From: Mesostigma viride | Lineage: Eukaryota; Streptophyta; Mesostigmatophyceae; Mesostigmatales; Mesostigmataceae | Direction of reading: 5' to 3' | Length of the DNA stretch: 64,000 nt | Assembly (NCBI GenBank): GCA_009746045.1 | Contig: RPFO01000041.1 | Span: 7,657,613-7,721,612, forward strand | Part shown: piece by piece, positions 57,201-64,000 of the stretch | Layout: every line of letters starts with the position of its first letter | Position numbering within the stretch: the first letter of the stretch is position 1 | Program-made: the position numbers and the translations under genes | Notes under the pieces: model-generated | Database searches by the model: none | What the model was told of the DNA's origin: nothing | What the model saw: the letters and a program-made list of their open reading frames with translations, nothing else

Positions 57201-60200
57201 TTAACGTACTAGCCTGGGGATGCGTTTCCACGATAGTTTGTAGTGGCGTTTTCAGCACCGTTCAGGTTGGCGCGTGACGCATGCCGGTGTTCATTAATTT
57301 AGGATGATGTCAGCTTGTGTGCCGGCGGACCGTGCCTTAAGCAATCTAGGCCGGCAATGATCCGCAATTGTTTTCTTTCCCTCCCTCCCATCCTGGAGGC
57401 TTCTTGCTTCCGCGTGCGGACTGAGAAACCCTAAGGCCACTGTAACTGCTGCATTTGTGGCAGGGCTCCACTTATTGTATCAATCAAATGCTGGTCTTCA
57501 TGGGAGCTTAGTGATCGCAATAAGTGATCCTTTTTCAATAAGTCGGTGCGAACTAGAAGTAGCTAACTTCGGTCGCGTGTGAGTCGAAATTGAATTGAAT
57601 TGAATTCGATCTCGTGCGAGTTGGTGAGAATTGGCAATCCCTTTTTGTAGTGTTGCCAAAGCTTAGTAAGATAACTGCACCTCATTTTCCCCTTTGTAAG
57701 CGCTGTCTACTATGTTTGAGAAGCGCATACCATTCGGCCATGTGCCGTTTAGAAAGCCAGCCAGCGTCCGCAGCTCTTGCGGCCATTTTCACACGCAGTA
57801 TCCGCACTGTCACGTTGAAAATCATTTTATAGTTGTGAAGTAAGGAGAATACGGATCCAGCGCACCCGCAGCTGCGTTTCTAGCTCAACCTTGGCATCGT
57901 ATGCTGTCCGCTGAGGCCCCAGCAGCTCTCGGGCTCCCTGCAGTGACCTTGGACTATCTGACCACCGACTTACTCCTCCGCAGGCGGCCATTTCCCGCCC
58001 AGTAAGTTTAAATGCATCGCTAAAGAAAACCCATGTCGTAGAACATCTTATTACGCAACGAAAACTCTGGAATAAAATGTGACGCTCAGCAGGCCGCTGC
58101 TGCGAAAATCAAGCGAGTAATCAGGTAGAACGAACCATGAAAAAGCCAACCGCTGCGGCCCCCAAACCCAACCAGTTTTCAGGCGCGAACATGTTTAATC
58201 ACAAACAAGTATTCTACTAACTCAGCATCGCATTTAACGCTGACAAACGTGAACTCCATAGCCAGCCCATCGTCAAATTACGCTGTTTGTGGTCGCAAGG
58301 CAATCTCGTCATATTTGTGAATGTCCTGGTCCGACCGACCTACCCCGAGCATCCGAGATCTGGTACGATGCGCTTGTACCAACAGAATCATCTGGACGGA
58401 AGAAATTGTCTGATATCTCATTTGCATTAATTTACCACGAGCACTCCTAAAACTGAAATTTTTTTTTCCACCCTACATTTTCTGAGGTACTTCTTAAAGG
58501 TACTCCCATTTTCTAATTCTGGCAGCCCTTGGACCAAAAATAGTAGTTTTCCTACCCTTCAAGAATATCTAGTTTTCTGGGCCACCCATGTCCTAGTTCA
58601 GTGTTTTTAGTAACGGTACGCGTGCGTCAGCCGCTGACGCGTCAGTGTCTGACGCGTCCGACTTTTTCGCCCGCGCGTCAGACAGCTGACGCGTAAATTT
58701 TGGCTCTGCGTCAGTCGACTGACGCATAAATTTTGTCTGCACGTCAGTCGTCTGACGCGTAAATTCAGGCAGCACGTCAGTACTTATGGGCACCGAGTCT
58801 ATGCGTCAGGCAGGGTTAATATATAGTGGGTACCTACTAATGTACTGAAGTCCACTGAAATGCTAACTTCGTACTGGATATCTACGAATTCAAGTTCACC
58901 AGTTCAGGTCTGTTCGTTGATATTCTTCAAGATTCTAGGCCGTTATCATGCCCATACCAGACCCGCCGGCCCTTTGCCTGCTTCGAGAGTGACGAGAGTT
59001 CTAGACGAATGTAAAGTTGTAACCCAGGACGACTGGCAATGGTCGATGTCTCGATGATGGCAAAGGTTTTAGGAATATGATTGATGAGCTGATTGATGAA
59101 GCGTTGCGAGGTTGCCTGATTTACATATTGCTTTGAATCGAATTCCAGGTGTGTTTATTAACGCTGTAGATTTGTTTGCATAAGAAAGAATTCTGTCCAT
59201 TACTAGATGCGTAGGGAAATTTCGGGCCGGGTCAGTAATATTGTATAAACATTTAACAACGTTAATGGTTTAGTCCGATAGTCAACTAGCAAAGTTAGCG
59301 ACCTGGGGGTTGGAAGTTTTTGGGTGAAGGGATGGCGCCGTAAGGAATACTGGGAAAAATTAAATCTGGGGGGATCGCAGCTTTTTTCATGCCGAAACAG
59401 GCCGCCGACACGGCCAAAGCGCCTGCGCCTAGTCCGCGTGCCATCGTTGGCGTAGGCCAGGCAGCAGACGCGCTGAACCGCAGCAAGAGGGAAAGGGGGG
59501 ATGATAGCAATGCAGCCAGCAGTGCAGCAGCAGCATCGGCTCAGTCCGGCAATGCTGGTGAGCCCCCAGGCCGGTCGTCCGAGAAGGAAACATCATCGGA
59601 CGAGTCAGATTCTGGGAAAGATGGTGATGCGTGGGTTTCTGCAGACACTGGCAGCGGGCAGCGCAACCCTATCGATGTCAGCAGTGACGAAGAAGCAGCC
59701 AAGGAGCAGCTGAGGAAGCAGAAAAAGAAGCAACGGGGACGCAAGTATGATAGAAAGCATGAACCCAGGGACGAATGGTGTGTGCCGTTCTCGGCTGTGG
59801 CAATGTGGATATGTAGGACTTAGTATTGTAACAGTAAGTTCAGAAAAACAGTTGAAGTAGGTCATATTATTCTGAATTTTGTATCATGGAACCCATTTCT
59901 CGCTGCTTTCCCAAGTCAGAACTCAAAAGCTAGACATGTGCTCCAACCCTAATCTCAGGGATCGTTAGGCCCTGTAGCAAGCGAACCACCTTGGGAATCC
60001 CCACTTTAGATTCCATTGGCTGACTTGCCGCCGTTGGCAACGAGTCAGCGATCCGACGCGCCGCCAACGGCGGCAAGTCAGCCAGGCTGACGCGGACAAA
60101 AACCCTTACTAAAAACACTGTCCTAGTTTTCTCGCACTGCATGTTGGCCCACAATTCAATTTTTGAAATTTAAATGGCTATGTAGAAATTTTAATGGTTT

Positions 60201-61745
60201 TCTCGCACTGCATGTTGGCCCACAATTCAATTTTTGAAATTTAAATGGCTATGTAGAAATTTTAATGACCCGGAGGTGGTAAGAAGTTACACTTTTGAGC
60301 TTCTATGGACTCAACAATGCGTGCACCAATCTGCTTGGACATTTTACCACCCATGCATGCCTCCAAATGCTTAAGAGTTTTGCTTGTGATTGTTGTGTGT
60401 TCCTACGTTTGTTTGTTGTGTCTATGAATTTCCTGCTTCATTGGATAACTCACAGGGTTTCGTGCCTGTGTCCATGAATGGCTTTTTCGTTCGCGTTCCC
60501 AGCTGTTATGCACCCAACTGTCCCAAACCACCTAACTGAAAACCACGTTGCTGACCTCCTTTATGCCTGAGTCAAGAGCCCCTAAAGACTTGCTAGCCCC
60601 CAGATCTTCAAAGCCATATAGCCCCTGGTTTATTGTGGCATAGCCATTGTTAACATTTCTTATAACCCGTTATGTGCGCCATGTTGTGGGCCACCAGGAG
60701 GAAGGCCTCTGCACCGGTATCCGCAACGTGGAGTGGGATGCGGTCGAGCTCCCCTCGCAGTTCATGGAGAACTGGTGCTACCACCGCCCCGTGCTCATGT
60801 CCTTTGCCCACCACTACGAGACGGGCGAGCCGCTGCCCGAGGAGATTTTCCAGCGGCTGTGCGCCGCCAAGAACTTCCGCGCAGGCACGATGATGCTGCG
60901 CCAGCTGCACTTTGCATTCACCGACCTTCAGCTGCATTCCAACTACGTGCCAGACGGGACGCCAGGGTAGGTCTGCAGTTGTAGATTCTTGGTGCCAGAT
61001 GTCATGCATTCGGTTGCTTTAGTTTGTTCATGGATAGCCTTGGAGCAGCTTTTGCCCAACCAAGGAGCCTCGTGTGGTGGAGTTTTAGGGTAATTCTGTC
61101 AGCTCATTCTTGTCGGTTGCACCAGAATGATGGGTTGCTCTGGGGTAGCAGCCTGTGGTACATATGCCACGCAGTATCAGTTACGCACGGCGCTCAGGTA
61201 CTCCTGCTTAAATGCCTGGTATTTGTGATAACGGTGAGCTTTCCCAGCTGGGCACCTTGTGACTACAGTAAGGGACACTGTTTACCTTCATCTTTCACTT
61301 CCCACCTTCCATGATGGCACTGGCTGCAAAAAGGTAATGCTTCCTTGTGTCTGCATCCCACTGGCCACCTGGCATGTGCAGCACGCCCCCCAGCAAGTAC
61401 AAGTCGGCCACCGAGGTGGAACGGGAGGTGGCCAAGAAAACAATGCTTGTGGAGCCGCTGCCGGAAGACCGCTTCCTCTGCAGCTTTTCCCACATCTTTG
61501 CAGGTGGCTACTCGGCGGGCTACTACAGCTACTTGTGGGCAGAGGTGCTGTCCGCAGACGCATTTGCTGCGTTTGAGGAGGCAGGTCTTGATGACAAGGA
61601 AGCCGTGGCCAAGACGGGACGGAGATTTCGCGACAGTGTCCTTGGCCTGGGTGGAGGGCGTGCGCCGTTGGACGTGTTTAAGGATTTCAGAGGGCGTGAG
61701 CCATCAACAGTTGCGCTGCTGCGACACAATGACCTGCTCTCGTAA
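42282..61745 (+). CDS. OOP: Organellar oligopeptidase / oligopeptidase A-like M3 zinc metallopeptidase
   Basis: Nine exons: 42282-43113, 44642-44742, 45887-46037, 46777-46886, 47105-47318, 48266-48370, 49235-49431, 60698-60966 and 61382-61745. All introns are GT-AG, and the exons join in frame to 780 codons plus TAA. Family M3 enzymes degrade short peptides; plant homologues clear cleaved targeting peptides in chloroplast and mitochondrion. The first 67 residues ([10 protein letters not shown]..) are Ser/Ala/Arg-rich and transit-like. An in-frame Met68 (MTVTAEGSF) could give a cytosolic form. Active site: HEFGH at about 557-561 (exon 7) and the third zinc ligand Glu at about 587 in VELPSQ (exon 8). 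The substrate-binding loop is [14 protein letters not shown] (exon 9). Length and motif order match the family. No lesion is seen. Confidence 0.93.
50390..54990 (-). pseudogene. DIRS-like retroelement relic (RT, RNase H, tyrosine recombinase)
   Basis: Decayed minus-strand coding. A Gag/RT-like area (54007-54989) is too broken to type firmly. At 53391-53720 a segment reads [16 protein letters not shown] and [18 protein letters not shown] (RNase H first strand). It continues with HINVKEPTA and [12 protein letters not shown] (53161-53375). After the hAT insertion comes [14 protein letters not shown] (about 51600-51660), the end of RNase H. Downstream, 50604-50882 reads [20 protein letters not shown] and, in a nearby frame, [15 protein letters not shown]. 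This resembles the R..GGAT...I..LG.W core of a tyrosine recombinase. RT-RNase H followed by a tyrosine recombinase is the DIRS/Ngaro arrangement. Confidence 0.5.
51748..53152. mobile_element. hAT element 1 (non-autonomous, 1,405 bp)
   Basis: Starts CAGGGTTGG and ends CAACCCTA, the same end asymmetry (C against A) known from Ac. It is flanked by the 8-bp duplication CGATCTAC (51740-51747 and 53153-53160). Many GTACCGG and CCGGTAC motifs lie near both ends, as expected for subterminal transposase sites. No transposase ORF. It sits inside the DIRS-like RNase H region. Confidence 0.85.
58599..60120. mobile_element. hAT element 2 (1,522 bp) nested in the TA-flanked element
   Basis: Ends CAGTGTTTTTAGTAACGG and, inverted, CAGTGTTTTTAGTAAGGG, with the 8-bp duplication TCCTAGTT (58591-58598 and 60121-60128). 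Left interior (58615-58780): about four units built on the palindrome CGTCAGTCGACTGACG. Right interior (about 60017-60086): a long inverted repeat with arms TTGGCTGACTTGCCGCCGTT. It carries one ORF (59389-59823). Confidence 0.85.
59389..59823 (+). CDS. ORF inside hAT element 2: acidic/basic low-complexity N terminus, possible first exon
   Basis: 144 codons, starting [16 protein letters not shown]. It has a Ser/Ala/Asp-rich middle ([30 protein letters not shown]) and a Lys-rich end ([16 protein letters not shown]). GAATG|GTGTGT near 59779 could be a splice donor. It may be a transposase first exon or a captured host exon. No catalytic domain is seen. Confidence 0.35.
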   Translation: MPKQAADTAKAPAPSPRAIVGVGQAADALNRSKRERGDDSNAASSAAAASAQSGNAGEPPGRSSEKETSSDESDSGKDGDAWVSADTGSGQRNPIDVSSDEEAAKEQLRKQKKKQRGRKYDRKHEPRDEWCVPFSAVAMWICRT

Positions 61746-61905
61746 TGAGAGTGGAGTAATTGTTGTCATACCTCCCATTGGGGGCTGCAGATAGACATGC
61801 GCCTCCGTCGGAAAGTCACTGAGCAAAACCTTGGCGTCATTTTTCTTTCGTCCTCGTGACGTTAACCGCTTTTGTCCTTTAAAGATGCGTCGTTATTCAC
61901 ATTAA
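61746..61905 (+). other. 3' flank of the oligopeptidase gene
   Basis: 160 bp between the stop codon and the TTAA-flanked element. It probably holds much of the 3' UTR. No clear polyadenylation signal is seen here. The first TGTAA on this strand is inside the element near 61957. Confidence 0.4.
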
Positions 61906-63648
61906 CCCGTGTTTTTTTACAACGCGATACATCGCGTTGTAGGGTTAGAACGCGATGTATCGCGTTGTAATCTGACACGTGGCAAACCTATTAAACATGC
62001 GATTTTTGGTCTGAAACTTTCAAAATAGGTCAGAAACATCTCATAGAATTCAAGAAAAAATCCTGGTATTTTTGGTATTTTTTTTGTGACAGCTGCAAAC
62101 AAATATGTACCACTGAAATCAGGCATTTTCGCGGGACGAAGGTGAAGACGACGGCGATGGCGGCAGGTAGATCTCGCCAGTTTTCGCGCGAATTTCAGTG
62201 GCTGTTGGGTAGCACGACCATGATGATGCGTTCAAAGGTTGATAATGAGGTTTCTACGAGTTTGTTGAGGTACTGGGGCAATTAAAGGAAACGTAGTTTT
62301 TTCCAGTTTCTCACCCAACTTTCATGCGGAAACCCTGGAAACCGGCATACATATTATTACGTCAAGACTCGCGGGTCTGCTGCGGCACCATGCTTGGTAT
62401 TTCCATGGTGTTTCGACTTCTTAACACATGTTTATTCATTCCGAACGTCCGGACTCTCGGCTAAACCGAGAATTGTGCAGACTTTTATTGGGTAGCGCCG
62501 GGCATGATGGTGCCTGCAAATAGCGTAAGGCGTGACCGTGGCTATTGCTACGGTATGCTGTATTTTCCTGGAAATGGCCTCTGCCACCGGCTCAATAGTG
62601 CTTGCAGGCGTAAGTATATCGTGTTTCTACCTAGTTTCTGCCAGTTTTCCACTTATTTCTACCGACCTCTGCCCAGCCTCTCTAAGACCGCCATCCTACT
62701 CGACGTTGCTTGCATGTCAGCCATAGCAGGTTGCAGTTGTGCAGTATTTAGGTGCTGTATACGTCGTCAAGCCGTGCATATATCGTGAGGATTGGATGTT
62801 GATGGTTTATACTGCGTTGATTGTGCAAGAAGATCAGCTAGGTGCCCATAATCATGGTGTATAATCATGTGTTGTTAGCATCTTGCCACCATTTGCTAGC
62901 ATGCATTCCAGCGTCATCTTTGCCTGCATGTAAGCTCATGGATCACTCAACCAATCCAAGCCTTGCATTACAGGTGCCTCTTTCTTTCAGTATTGCACGC
63001 GTTATGGAATGAAAACCCAGCACCTCCGTTCCCACGAGGCATGTGCTCAACACGTTGTGAGAGTGGATGATGCTTTGGCTATGGCTGCCTGATTCAGTCA
63101 TATTAGGTCATCCAGTCATGATGTTTGATGCATGTTTGATGCAGTATAACTTATACAACACCTATTTTCAACGTTTTGACCCTCCAAGCTCACTATGGCC
63201 CCGTTTATGGGGCTCGTGTCGTTGCGTAATGTTGTGAAGGGCTCTCATGTTTCCCACTGCGTTGTACTGCGTTGTAATTGTGATGCTAATGAAAAATAGC
63301 TCCAGTGGCCCAATGGGCCTGAGTTTTGTTTCACAGAGCCTGCATATGTTGCCCATAGCTCGTGCAAGAAGCCAGATTTTTTTCATGAACCATTTGTGAA
63401 TAAGCACATGACTTGTGACCTAGGGTCAAGAAATCGCGGTCATGGTCAGACCCCCCTGTATTCAAACCAGTGTATCTCTCTAATGAATAAGCATTTTGTA
63501 GATCTGAGTAGCTCAAAAAATCCTTTGATTTATGGGCTTTCAGGAAAGTATATACATGACCATGAAAAAAATTTTTCTCTAGGTGCTATACGCGTTCTAA
63601 AAAAAGCTTACAACGCGATATATCGCGTTCTAATTAAAAAAACACGGG
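61906..63648. mobile_element. piggyBac-type TTAA element, non-autonomous (1,743 bp)
   Basis: Flanked by TTAA (61902-61905 and 63649-63652). Ends are CCCGTGTTTTTTTA and the inverted CCCGTGTTTTTTTAATT. TTAA duplication and a CCC start are piggyBac hallmarks. Just inside each end are near-palindromes ACAACGCGATACATCGCGTT and relatives (61919-61968 and 63610-63632). The interior has no recognisable transposase. ORFs such as 62504-62788 show no domain. Confidence 0.75.
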
Positions 63649-63906
63649 TTAAGTTGAGTGCTTTTAGCAAAGTCCTTCCAAGAAACCCCACGACACATCC
63701 CTGAAAACTCGCCGACATGCCATGGCTCACGCCTGACACATCCCAGCCATGCAACGTAGATATAATCACTGAAAGCTGCCAGGAATCTGGCAACACGCAG
63801 CACGGAACGGCAGGCTACCTGGCGCTATCTGCGCGAACGTGACGCTGTCGTAAACGTGTAAATTAATTAATTAATGAACTGCGCGGAAAGAAGGCGAAAA
63901 CTTGCG
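63649..63906. other. Spacer between two TTAA-type elements
   Basis: About 250 bp with no gene. A TTAATTAATTAATTAA run is centred near 63868. Confidence 0.4.
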
Positions 63907-63910
63907 TTAA

Positions 63911-64000
63911 CACGTGCTTTTTTACAACGCGATACATTGCACTGTAGGCTTACAACGCGATACATTGCGTTGTAGGCTTACAATGCGATGTATCGCGTTG
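63911..64000. mobile_element. Start of a second TTAA-type element (runs off right edge)
   Basis: After TTAA (63907-63910) the sequence CACGTGCTTTTTTACAACGC begins. It is followed by three CAACGCGAT/ATCGCGTTG palindromes, matching the end structure of the element at 61906. Confidence 0.6.

Larger units (their letters stand above)
54998..60279. mobile_element. TA-flanked Stowaway/mariner-like element (5,282 bp)
   Basis: Ends CTACCTCCGGGTCATTAAAA (left) and the inverted CCACCTCCGGGTCATTAAAA (right), flanked by TA (54996-54997 and 60280-60281). The CTCCCTCC-like start and TA duplication fit the plant Stowaway/mariner group. The TIR motif is repeated just inside each end: GGGTCATCAAAATATCTACA on the left, and a 71-bp direct duplication at about 60126-60267 on the right. 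No transposase is recognisable. A second hAT is nested within it. Confidence 0.65.
49432..60697 (+). other. Intron 7 of the oligopeptidase gene (11,266 bp, transposon-filled)
   Basis: Donor CAG|GTAGGC and acceptor CCACCAG|GAG; phase 0. The other introns are 0.2-1.5 kb. The excess length is explained by the DIRS-like relic, two hAT elements and the TA-flanked element listed separately. 49432-50390 shows nothing further. Confidence 0.85.

Overview
The window is eukaryotic nuclear DNA. It shows spliceosomal GT-AG introns, several classes of eukaryotic transposable element, microsatellites, and one long multi-exon host gene. That host gene encodes a plant-type M3 organellar oligopeptidase with an N-terminal transit-like extension. 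Together with the plant-style Copia, CACTA, hAT and Stowaway-like signatures, it suggests a photosynthetic eukaryote of the green lineage, probably an alga. The exact species cannot be read from the sequence.

Layout. 1-17213 is a nest of Ty1/Copia LTR retrotransposons. Family A has 616-bp LTRs (four copies at 2855, 3471, 6141 and 16598), an extra ORF between the 5' LTR and gag, and rearranged tandem and inverted pieces. Family B is one complete 8,494-bp element (7252-15745) with identical 455-bp LTRs and a 5-bp target duplication, inserted into the family A extra ORF. 17214-23166 holds a divergent pair: a CACTA/Tnp2-type transposase pseudogene (minus) and a multi-exon gene of unknown function (plus), whose coding exon is split by a 493-bp TIR element with a TGTA duplication. 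23848-25981 is a third Copia fragment (family C).

26149-38120 is LINE territory: a small RT fragment, a BED-finger fragment, a C-terminal PD-(D/E)XK (REL) fragment, then a LINE with ORF1 and RT ORF2. Its ORF1 is interrupted twice, by a young non-autonomous Copia element D (29408-33918, gag-protease only) and by a 661-bp element whose two ends are identical perfect 76-bp palindromes (34176-34836). 38120-42281 is mostly non-coding and contains a 342-bp GAT microsatellite.

42282-61745 is the oligopeptidase gene: nine exons joining in frame to 780 codons. Intron 7 (11.3 kb) separates the HEFGH exon from the exon carrying the third zinc ligand. It contains a DIRS-like tyrosine-recombinase retroelement relic, a hAT element with an 8-bp duplication, and a 5.3-kb TA-flanked Stowaway/mariner-like element that itself hosts a second hAT. 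Downstream lies a TTAA-flanked piggyBac-type element (61906-63648) with subterminal CAACGCGAT palindromes, and the start of a second one at 63911.

Only the oligopeptidase looks like a fully intact cellular gene. Most other coding sequence is transposon-derived and much of it is frameshifted. All identifications come from reading motifs, splice sites and repeats by eye; no database search was run.
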